A DNA stretch of 64,000 nt from Shimia sp965227725 (lineage in GTDB: Bacteria; Pseudomonadota; Alphaproteobacteria; Rhodobacterales; Rhodobacteraceae), in contig NZ_CBDDGH010000006.1 in the NCBI RefSeq assembly GCF_965227725.1, forward strand, positions 62,001 to 126,000, in the 5' to 3' direction. The notes under the pieces are model-generated. The model did not search any database, was not told the origin of the DNA, and saw nothing but the letters and a program-made list of their open reading frames with translations. The first letter of the stretch is position 1; each line of letters starts with the position of its first letter. The translations under genes and the position numbers were made by a program. Below, in pieces: positions 17,439 through 24,201 of the stretch.

Positions 17439-18655
17439 ACATCAATGCCGTGGCGGCGGGCTTCGTCCCGAAGGATGAGCGCCAGCGCGTCGGTCAACGC
17501 CTCGCGGTCAAAGCCTGCGGTGGCGCGTGGCTTGGAGCGGTCTGGCAGTTCGGTCTGCGGCTCATCGGTGACGGCCTCTTGAAAGCGGGTGAGATGGGCG
17601 CGGTCTGACGGCGGCAGAATTTCGGCAAATGGCGGATCAAGATCGGGCTGCGCGGGGAGCGGTACAGGGGTTGCGTGTGGCGGGCGGGACAGGGTTTCGC
17701 GCTCCAGCGGGTCTGCGCCATGGGCCGGTTCGCGGTGAAGCTGTACCGGATCGGGGCTGTTTGAAGCGCGTGGGGGCGGAGAGAGCGGCGCGGCATTGGC
17801 AGGCTTGGGCTGCGTTGTGGATTGGGCAAAGGCGGATGGAGAATGTTTTCCTGCAGGCTTTGGGGCTTGCGCGCTTTGGGGATCTTTTGGGGCGCGCTGT
17901 GGAGGCGTCGCGGTGTCGCTTTGCGCGGCTTTTGACCGCAGCAGGTCGCGCGATGTGAGCGCGCTGAGGGTAGCTTTGGATACCTGCGGCCCGGAGAGCT
18001 GGGATTGCCAAGGTGTTTTGGGCGGTTGCTCGGATGAGAGCGGGAGGGCGCGCGGGTGTTTTGGCTGAGCTGTGTGGGTGCGGGGAGCAAGCTTTTGCGC
18101 CGTTGTCTTTGCCCAAAGGTAGCTCAACGCGGTGGGCAGAGGGCTGGCAGGCTTTGCTGTAAGGGGCTGCGCCGCAGGTTTGGCGCGCGGAGTGGCTGGG
18201 CCTTTGCCAAGATCTTCGGGGTCGGTGCCTGCATGCAGCCTAAGCGGGCCGCCGGAGAGGCGTGTTGGCAGTGTCTTGGCGGTTTCACAGCGGTGCGCCT
18301 CAGGTCTGGGGCGGCTGTCCGCTGGCGGGTGATACCATGCTGGGGCCTGGCGTTTCTGCTTTGCCGCTAACTTCTGCGCCGGGGTTTGCTTGTAAGATGG
18401 CGTTTCCTTGGCAGCAGGTTTGCGCTCCGGTTCTGAGGCTTCCCAACGGGTCAAGCTGCGCTCCATGGCCTTGCGATCAGAGAGCTCGGCGCAGGTTGAG
18501 AGCCATTTGAGGTCCGCGCCCGATGCCGACACGCGGCGCGCGGTGACCTGCATCTTGCGCACGCGCTGAGGCGCGAGTTGGGGCACTGATCCAGCGGCGG
18601 TCAAGGCGGCTTGGCGCAGGCGTTGGGGGGCAGCGGAGGCGAAGGCGCGGGTCAT
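17435..18655 (-). CDS. Pro/Ala/Lys-rich disordered protein with conserved-looking C-terminal helix
   Basis: 406 residues. Most of it is low-complexity (Pro, Ala, Lys, Gln, Ser) and predicted disordered by composition. The first 60 residues look foldable (WLSTCAELSDRKAMERSLTRW), and the last 25 form one amphipathic helix (REALTDALALILRDEARRHG). No known domain. Overlaps on both sides (ATGA) tie it to the tail-chaperone gene and to the adaptor gene. In phages a tape-measure gene usually follows the chaperone gene, but this protein lacks the long helical, hydrophobic character of tape measures. The reading frame is intact despite its unusual composition. Confidence 0.75.
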   Translation of the reverse strand: MTRAFASAAPQRLRQAALTAAGSVPQLAPQRVRKMQVTARRVSASGADLKWLSTCAELSDRKAMERSLTRWEASEPERKPAAKETPSYKQTPAQKLAAKQKRQAPAWYHPPADSRPRPEAHRCETAKTLPTRLSGGPLRLHAGTDPEDLGKGPATPRAKPAAQPLTAKPASPLPTALSYLWAKTTAQKLAPRTHTAQPKHPRALPLSSEQPPKTPWQSQLSGPQVSKATLSALTSRDLLRSKAAQSDTATPPQRAPKDPQSAQAPKPAGKHSPSAFAQSTTQPKPANAAPLSPPPRASNSPDPVQLHREPAHGADPLERETLSRPPHATPVPLPAQPDLDPPFAEILPPSDRAHLTRFQEAVTDEPQTELPDRSKPRATAGFDREALTDALALILRDEARRHGIDV

Positions 18656-19113
18656 GCTTCTGCCGCCTCCCGCCGTCCCATTTCAAGATAGAGCAGGATT
18701 TGCCCGATGGTGAGGCCACTGACCTCTTCGGGTGTCCAGCCAAATTCGCGGGCCAGAACAAAGCAGGCTTTGGCCAAGGGCGCCTGCACCATTTCCTCCA
18801 GCGCGTCGCGGGGCAGATCAATGCCGCTGATGCGGTTGACCTCCTCCACCAGATGGCGGGCCAGCCCCGCCGGAAGCTGACGCACCTCATCCAGGGACAA
18901 AGCGGGTGCCACCAGCGCCTGCTGGATCATCAGCGCGGCGGAGAGGTTTTCATCCTCCTTGGCGGCGCGGGCGATCAGTTGCAGGTCTTTCACCGAAAGG
19001 GGGCGCAGCTCCACCTGCTGCTCCCCGCCCTCGCCTTTGATCAGATCGGCAGGGAGATCATGCAGATGTGTGGCCGAAGCCCCGGCCAGAAGCGCTTCGC
19101 TGGTGAGCGTCAT
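18652..19113 (-). CDS. Tail assembly chaperone-like protein
   Basis: 153 residues, helical and acidic. It contains ELRPLSVKDLQLIARAAKED, typical of phage tail assembly chaperones (Mu gp41/gpE type), and a C-terminal helix (LTIGQILLYLEMGRREAAE). It follows the tube gene by 6 nt and has an AGGAG site. In contractile phages this gene lies between the tube and tape-measure genes. I saw no obvious slippery run that would mark a programmed frameshift near its 3' end. Confidence 0.7.
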   Translation of the reverse strand: MTLTSEALLAGASATHLHDLPADLIKGEGGEQQVELRPLSVKDLQLIARAAKEDENLSAALMIQQALVAPALSLDEVRQLPAGLARHLVEEVNRISGIDLPRDALEEMVQAPLAKACFVLAREFGWTPEEVSGLTIGQILLYLEMGRREAAEA

Positions 19114-19119
19114 GGCAGA

Positions 19120-19659
19120 TTACTCCTGATCCACGAAGGCCGGGCCAGCCGAGACGCCGCTGTCATCGTCAAAGTCGGCGATGTCGATGCTCTTGGCGCG
19201 GAAGCTGACTTTCTCCATGACGATGTCGTCTTCGGGCAGGGCAAAGGACCAGGTCTGGAATTTCACGCCATTCAGGGTGAGCCGCGCCTGTCCTTCGACT
19301 GCAGGGTCGTTTAGCTGCAGCGTCATGTTGAATTCGGGCTGAAAGGTGCGGGCGTTGTTGTCCAGAAAGGATTTGCGCCCCATCAGCAGGCCGAGCAGCG
19401 CGCCGTTGATATAGGCGCGGTCGCATTCGCCACAGATGTTGATGTTGCCCTCATGAAGCGAGGTCACATGGCGAAAGCCGATTTCGTGAAAAGAACGCAA
19501 GTCGGTGTCGACGGTGAATTTGACGCCGGTCACCCGGCCCACAGCGGTTGCGATTTCATAGCGCGCGATGATCGACTCGGCGTCGACGCCCGGCGGGGTG
19601 TCCAGCGGCGCAAGGGTGAGCGTGGCATCCGCCCCCGTAAAAACATTGGTGTTGGCCAT
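19120..19659 (-). CDS. Contractile tail tube protein
   Basis: 179 residues, the usual size for tube (gp19-like) proteins. It has a short N-terminus, alternating beta strands and one central helix (DRAYINGALLGLLMGRKSF). It polymerises as the inner hexameric tube propelled by sheath contraction. Only one tube gene is visible, whereas PVC/Afp-type systems have two or more. It lies 12 nt after the sheath gene and has an AGGAG site 9 nt from the ATG. Confidence 0.85.
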   Translation of the reverse strand: MANTNVFTGADATLTLAPLDTPPGVDAESIIARYEIATAVGRVTGVKFTVDTDLRSFHEIGFRHVTSLHEGNINICGECDRAYINGALLGLLMGRKSFLDNNARTFQPEFNMTLQLNDPAVEGQARLTLNGVKFQTWSFALPEDDIVMEKVSFRAKSIDIADFDDDSGVSAGPAFVDQE

Positions 19660-19671
19660 TTATCTGGTCTC

Positions 19672-21354
19672 CTATTCGAGGAACATCGTGACTTTGATGA
19701 AGTCGATGCTGAACGTGGGGCGCAGGACGATGGTGACGCGGGCGATGCCGCGGATTTCGTCGTCGCGGGTGGCGGACACGTCGAGCTCGTAGCTCACCAG
19801 CTCTTCGTCCAGCACCATCTCTGCGAGGAAGGAATTGATCGTGGAGCGCATGGCTTCGCGGACACGTTCATTGTTCAGCAGACCGATGTAGGGGTTGGCC
19901 GCCGAGCGCACGCCGATTTTGGCTTTGTCCACGATGCGCCGGGTGGTGATCTGATGCCAGGCGGTGTTAGTGGAGGTCGTGATGCCTTTCACAGTGCGGA
20001 AGCCCAGGCGGCTTTCCAGCGCAAGCACGCGGTTTTGCACCATCTGGCGCAGTTCAGCTTGGGTGAAGACATCTTCCAGACCTGCGACATTCAGCACCTT
20101 ATTGGTGAGGCTGCGGTTGACCGGCGCGCCGGAGATCATCCCGGCAACGCAGGCCGCCGCATAGCCGCCGGAAAGGGTCACCGCGTCTCCGGTCACCACA
20201 TCAGACACGGTGACACCGGGCGCGACAAAGACGATGCGATCTGAGTTCAGCGTGTGATCCAGGATGTCATTGAGGGAGGCCCCCGGCGCGGAGCCGATCA
20301 CCCCGATACGCTCACGTTTGTTGGCATCAGAGCTGGCTGCGGCCACATGGGCGGAAAGGTCCGCCCCGATGGTGCCGGAGTTGTCCTGCCCGGCGGCGAC
20401 AATGATGAAGGCGGGTTCGTTGGCCAGCTGTTCAAAGCCGTCAGTGTAGTTGCCACCTGTGGCCCCATCGGTGCCAGTGGTGTTGGTGCCAGCGCCAAAG
20501 GTTTCAAAGGTGAAGGCATCGGCAAAGGTGGTGGGCGTCTCCGCTGCGTTTGCGAGCGCGGTGCCGTCCACAAGATCCGAGCCGCCGGTGGCCTGATTGA
20601 CCAGATCGACGAGATGCGCGCCGCTTGCGGCGGTAAAGACCTCTTCCAAAGCCTCGGTGCGCAGGGTGATCTTAGCGCTGTCGGCCGCTGGGACAACATA
20701 GGTGACTGTCACGGTGTCGCCGACGGCGGGGGCTTCGCCTGCGGCAAAGACCAGAGCGCCGCTTGCGGGGTCAATTTCCACTTGGCCTGCTGCCGGGGTG
20801 CCGGTGGCTCCGTGGACAACGGCGGGCGTGGTGGGCGTTGAGGCACCTGCCGCGAGGACAGACACTCTGTTGCGCACGCTTTGGGCAATGGTGGTGTGGG
20901 CGAGTTGCAAACCAACCGCGCCGGTACCTGCGATTTCTTCCCCACTCACAACCGCGCTTTCCTCTGCGGCGGTGATGTTGATTTCCATGGTGTTGGCCCA
21001 GGAGCCGGGGGTCGCGGCGGTCAGGCGGCAGCAGTCTCCGCCCGCTGAGGCGATGAGAAAATCTGCGGCTGCAGTCGCGCCTGCAATGCGCACGGCCCAG
21101 ATGTCGCGCGCGCCGTGGTCATAGGCGAGATCAATGGCGCGGATCAGCGTGAGCTCCTGCCCGGGCGTCACGATTTCATCGGCGTCGCCGAACACCTCGC
21201 GGGCGGCTGCGGGGGAGCCAATGAGCACCGGCGTGTTGACCGGCCCTTTGTTGGCTGTCCCGACCATTCCGATGGCGCTGATGGATACAACGCCCGGAGT
21301 GATCAGGCCTTCTGGGCGGACGGCAATCGACACGCCGGGTAAGATCTGTTCCAT
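19672..21354 (-). CDS. Contractile tail sheath protein
   Basis: 560 residues. The N-terminus (GVSIAVRPEGLITPGVVSIS, then GTANKGPVNTPVLIGSPAAA) is the standard sheath start with the 'KGP-x-N-x-P' signature. The C-terminal ~130 residues (GFRTVKGITTSTNTAWHQI, then RVREAMRSTINSFLAEM) form the conserved sheath handshake domain. The middle (about 130-290) is an Ala/Thr/Gly-rich beta insertion, probably the outer variable domain. Sheath subunits contract around the tube to drive it into the target. Start at 21354 has AGGAG 6 nt upstream. Confidence 0.95.
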   Translation of the reverse strand: MEQILPGVSIAVRPEGLITPGVVSISAIGMVGTANKGPVNTPVLIGSPAAAREVFGDADEIVTPGQELTLIRAIDLAYDHGARDIWAVRIAGATAAADFLIASAGGDCCRLTAATPGSWANTMEINITAAEESAVVSGEEIAGTGAVGLQLAHTTIAQSVRNRVSVLAAGASTPTTPAVVHGATGTPAAGQVEIDPASGALVFAAGEAPAVGDTVTVTYVVPAADSAKITLRTEALEEVFTAASGAHLVDLVNQATGGSDLVDGTALANAAETPTTFADAFTFETFGAGTNTTGTDGATGGNYTDGFEQLANEPAFIIVAAGQDNSGTIGADLSAHVAAASSDANKRERIGVIGSAPGASLNDILDHTLNSDRIVFVAPGVTVSDVVTGDAVTLSGGYAAACVAGMISGAPVNRSLTNKVLNVAGLEDVFTQAELRQMVQNRVLALESRLGFRTVKGITTSTNTAWHQITTRRIVDKAKIGVRSAANPYIGLLNNERVREAMRSTINSFLAEMVLDEELVSYELDVSATRDDEIRGIARVTIVLRPTFSIDFIKVTMFLE

Positions 21355-21379
21355 GGCTTACTCCTGATTTGACCGGCTC

Positions 21380-22393
21380 CTAACGACCGGCTCGAAGGTG
21401 ATCCGCCTGCAGGCGGAGGTAGAGTACGGCCGGGGCTGCGAAGGCCGGCGCGTCATGACGGATGGCAAGAAAATCGCGGCCCGAGCGCAGGGTGACGGGT
21501 GTGTCAAAGCGGCGCGAGTGGGGCACATAGAGATCGCGGATGAGGTTGGTGTCCCAGTCGCCAAGCTCAAAAGGCGCACCGGCAGGCCCCAGTGCGGCGA
21601 GGAACGCGGCTGTGCTGGGCAAGGTGACAATGGCCTGCAATTGCGGGTTGGAACCGTCGGCGATGGCGCTGAGAAAACTGTCGAGCGTGGCATGCAGAAC
21701 CGGCGCGCCGGTGGCGCCGGACACCCCGCGTTCGAGCGTGACGGCGCCGCCTGGAATGCCGTTGAGAAAGGCCATGGCGTCCAGCCCACTGAGGCGCAGG
21801 GCGCGTGGCCCGCCGTTTGGCCGCAGGATCAGAGAGGGCGCGCGCTCATTGTCCCAGCGCTGCATTGCGCCGGAAAGGATCTCAAGGCTGCTGTTGGGCC
21901 CGTCGCGTTCCTCCAGATCGGTACGGTTGGGAATGCGCACGATGAAGCTGTCTGCGTCATCTGAATCCCGGGCGCGGTATTCATAGAGGAAAGGCAGCTC
22001 CGCCGTGCGCCGCCATGCGTTGAGTGCAGAGACATGTTCCGCTGGTGCGCTGTCGCCAAGCGCGAGGCGCAGAAACCCCATGCTGCGCAGGCTCGCGGCG
22101 GCCCCCAGAACATTGGCCTGCACCGCATCAATGGAGGTGTTCACGGCATCGGGGGTGGTGTCCCAGAGTTCAAACCGCGCCACCCCGTCCAGCTGAATCC
22201 CGCGCAGGGCAGAGACGGTGACACCAAAGCGCGTGTCTGACCCACGGCGATCGCCAAGGCCGACCCCGCGCCGCTTGGCTTCAAAAATCTGGACGGTGTT
22301 GTTGGGAAGACCACCCGGTGCGACGGGCAGAAACGGGCTCAAATGGACGTTGAGCACTTCGTTGATGGCGTCATCAAGTGGCAGCGGCGGCAT
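21380..22393 (-). CDS. Neck/tail-terminator-like protein, first gene of the contractile injection operon
   Basis: 337 residues from the ATG at 22393, chosen for GAGGAG 9 nt upstream. The longer frame starts inside the sigma-54 promoter and cannot be translated from that transcript. Residues 1-160 contain FELWDTTPDAVNTSIDAVQA and a YEYRARD...IPNRT stretch, resembling tail-completion proteins found next to sheath genes. The C-terminal half is beta-rich (DWDTNLIRDLYVPHSRRFDT). The family call is tentative and rests on gene order: in many contractile systems the terminator (Pvc16/gp3 analogue) flanks the sheath. It is 25 nt upstream of the sheath gene. Confidence 0.65.
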   Translation of the reverse strand: MPPLPLDDAINEVLNVHLSPFLPVAPGGLPNNTVQIFEAKRRGVGLGDRRGSDTRFGVTVSALRGIQLDGVARFELWDTTPDAVNTSIDAVQANVLGAAASLRSMGFLRLALGDSAPAEHVSALNAWRRTAELPFLYEYRARDSDDADSFIVRIPNRTDLEERDGPNSSLEILSGAMQRWDNERAPSLILRPNGGPRALRLSGLDAMAFLNGIPGGAVTLERGVSGATGAPVLHATLDSFLSAIADGSNPQLQAIVTLPSTAAFLAALGPAGAPFELGDWDTNLIRDLYVPHSRRFDTPVTLRSGRDFLAIRHDAPAFAAPAVLYLRLQADHLRAGR

Positions 22394-22463
22394 ATGCCCG
22401 CGCTCCTCTGTTGAAAATTGGTTTCTTAAAATCCATGCGCGGCAGGCGCGCTTACCTGTCTCC

Positions 22464-22480
22464 ATGCAACTTTCGTGCCA
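22464..22480 (-). promoter_or_regulatory. Sigma-54 (-24/-12) promoter of the contractile injection operon
   Basis: On the minus strand this reads TGGCACGAAAGTTGCAT, an exact match to TGGCACG-N4-TTGCA/T with the correct GG-to-GC spacing. Transcription would start near 22454, giving a leader of about 60 nt before the ATG at 22393. The sigma-54-like gene lies immediately upstream on the same strand. The element is seen directly; use by that particular sigma factor is inference. Confidence 0.9.
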
Positions 22481-22501
22481 GCGCGGATTTTGGCGTCAGT
22501 G

Positions 22502-22559
22502 GTCTGAAATCACTGGGAAAGCTTCAGACAGAAGAGGCGGATCGGGTCGGAAATGACCC
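22502..22559. promoter_or_regulatory. Candidate upstream activator sites of the sigma-54 promoter
   Basis: Two inverted repeats lie between the sigma gene and the -24 element: GTCTGAA...TTCAGAC (22502-22529, 14-nt spacer) and GGGTC-ggaaat-GACCC (22544-22559). Relative to the inferred start site they centre near -62 and -98. The second is the better placed for an enhancer-binding protein. No activator gene is visible in the window. Confidence 0.3.
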
Positions 22560-22606
22560 ACGGGCTGCACTTCGGGGGCCGCTGTTCATGCGGCGATGCG
22601 TTGGCT

Positions 22607-23800
22607 TTAATGAGAGCGGTTTTGCCTGCGTGCGTGCGCCGCCGGGATGTTCGCCTGCGCGCGGTATTTCGCGATGGTGCGGCGCGGGATCGCCATGCCC
22701 TCAGAGGCCAGAGCCTCGGCAAGCTGGGCGTCGCTCAGCGGATGGGCGCGGTCTTCATCAGACACCAGCTGCGTGATGCGGTGCATCAAAGCGTCCGGTG
22801 ACAGGGCATGACCGCGCAGTTTTGGGCCGAGCAGGTGGCGGAGGGGAAGAACCTCAGCGTCGATCTCCACTGTGGCCCACTGAAAGACCCGGCTGAGCGT
22901 GCTTTTGTGGCGGTCCACATCGGGTGCGAGGGCGCACATGGTGATCGGGGTCAGAGGAGCTTTGGAGGTGAGATGGGTCTGTTGCAGGGCGGCCAACCGT
23001 TTGGCGATGGCCAGCAGGGTGGCATTGCGGGCGGAGAGCGCGTTTTCAAAACGGTCTGCTTCTCGTTGCGCTTGTGGGTCAATCGACGGCAGACGCCTGA
23101 GGTGCGTGGCAGAGTCCGGATGGAGGCTGACAGACCAGAGGCCCTGCTGACGTCGGAGCAGCAGGTCGGGAACGCGGGTGGGCGGCGGCGGGGTGGTTGC
23201 GAATTGCAGGCCGGGTTTGGGATCGTAGCTGCGCAGCTTCTTGAGACCATTCAGGATGTCCTCGACGCTGCAGTCGCAGAGGGCGGCCAGCTGTCTGGTG
23301 GTCTTGTGTTGCACCTCTGGCAGATGGCGCAGCAGTTGTGCAATTGTGGGGTCGCTGTCTCCTGCGGCATTGACCTGAAGGGCAAGGCACTCGGTTAGGG
23401 AGCGGGCAAACAGGCCTGCGGGTTCGATGGCTTGAAGCCGCGCAAGCACAGCGGAGCCGGTGGTGATGCTCACGCCTGCGGTGGCGCAGATGCTTTCAAG
23501 GCTTTCACCGAGCCAGCCCCAAGGCTCCAGCGCATCCAAAAACTGCAGCGCTATGGCGCGTTCCTCTGCTGTAAAATGCGCGTTGATCCACAGGGCGGTG
23601 TGTTCATAGAGGCCGCTGGTCTGCGCGATCTGTTCTGCTTGGGCTGCCGGTGCGACGCTTGGGTTTGTCAGCCCGAACTGGCGAATTTTGCGCGCGGTGG
23701 AAGCGCCGTCCATCGACAGACACTCAACGATCTGCCGCATTTGCGGCGTCATGGTGAGCTTCTGCTGTGTCTGTGTTGTCTGGTCGAGCGATAGGGGCAT
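22607..23800 (-). CDS. RNA polymerase sigma-54 factor (RpoN paralogue) linked to the CIS operon
   Basis: 397 residues from the ATG at 23800, which has GAGGGA 7 nt upstream. ATG 23815, ATG 23836 and a TTG at 23893 are in frame but poorer. Region I is present at the N-terminus (LDQTTQTQQKLTMTPQMRQ). The core-binding region has the family pattern (HFTAEERAIALQFLDALEPW, then LARLQAIEPAGLFARSL). The C-terminus holds the -12/-24 recognition module and the RpoN box RRTIAKYR. The acidic region II is essentially absent, so the protein is shorter than the usual ~430-500 residues. It is 213 nt upstream of the CIS operon on the same strand. A TTGACA-like -35 lies near 23870 on the minus strand with a weak -10. 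A dedicated role in CIS expression is inference from adjacency and the promoter. Confidence 0.9.
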   Translation of the reverse strand: MPLSLDQTTQTQQKLTMTPQMRQIVECLSMDGASTARKIRQFGLTNPSVAPAAQAEQIAQTSGLYEHTALWINAHFTAEERAIALQFLDALEPWGWLGESLESICATAGVSITTGSAVLARLQAIEPAGLFARSLTECLALQVNAAGDSDPTIAQLLRHLPEVQHKTTRQLAALCDCSVEDILNGLKKLRSYDPKPGLQFATTPPPPTRVPDLLLRRQQGLWSVSLHPDSATHLRRLPSIDPQAQREADRFENALSARNATLLAIAKRLAALQQTHLTSKAPLTPITMCALAPDVDRHKSTLSRVFQWATVEIDAEVLPLRHLLGPKLRGHALSPDALMHRITQLVSDEDRAHPLSDAQLAEALASEGMAIPRRTIAKYRAQANIPAAHARRQNRSH

Positions 23801-24201
23801 TGGGGTGTCCCTCATGTCAGACTCTGAGTGTGACATGGCTGCAGGCGGCGCGAAAGTGCGGCGATCCTGAGTCGTGTCAAAGGCAGGGATCAATCACGGC
23901 AACAGCCTTGTCCTATCCGCGATTTTGGGGCGGGTTTTCTGATCACCTTGGCTGACCTTTTTGTGAATTGGCACCAATGAACAGTTTCCCAATTTGCACT
24001 CCGAGCATCTAAGCCCTTGAAAAATATGATGACGCCTTTGCGGGACTCTCACGGGATGCGTGAGTATTTCTCAGGGTTATGGCCACCATTCGGACGAAGA
24101 ATTTCAAAGTCTAACTGTCTTGGGCGCTTGCTGTTGTCAGCGGGGAGGCCACGTCAGGGCTTTGATCTCCGCACTCAACATAGTCAACGCGGAGTTCTTT
24201 T
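23801..24201. other. Intergenic region between the sigma-54 gene and the RTX gene
   Basis: 401 nt separating two divergent genes. It holds no credible ORF. An inverted repeat CTCACG-ggatg-CGTGAG (24048-24064) lies about 140 nt before the RTX start. A GCGGAG ribosome site precedes ATG 24202. I see no second -24/-12 element: the TGGCACC near 23971 lacks a TTGC at the right distance. Confidence 0.5.

Noticed and set aside
1..22393. Type VI secretion system
   Set aside because: No TssB/TssC pair, TssJLM membrane complex or ClpV. One fused sheath, gpD/gpV/gpJ/gpI and chaperone-like genes match myophage-tail systems.
23960..24000. TGGCACC and TTTGCAC near 23971-23999 as a second sigma-54 promoter
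   Set aside because: The TTGC is too far from the TGGCAC; the spacing that defines the class is not met.
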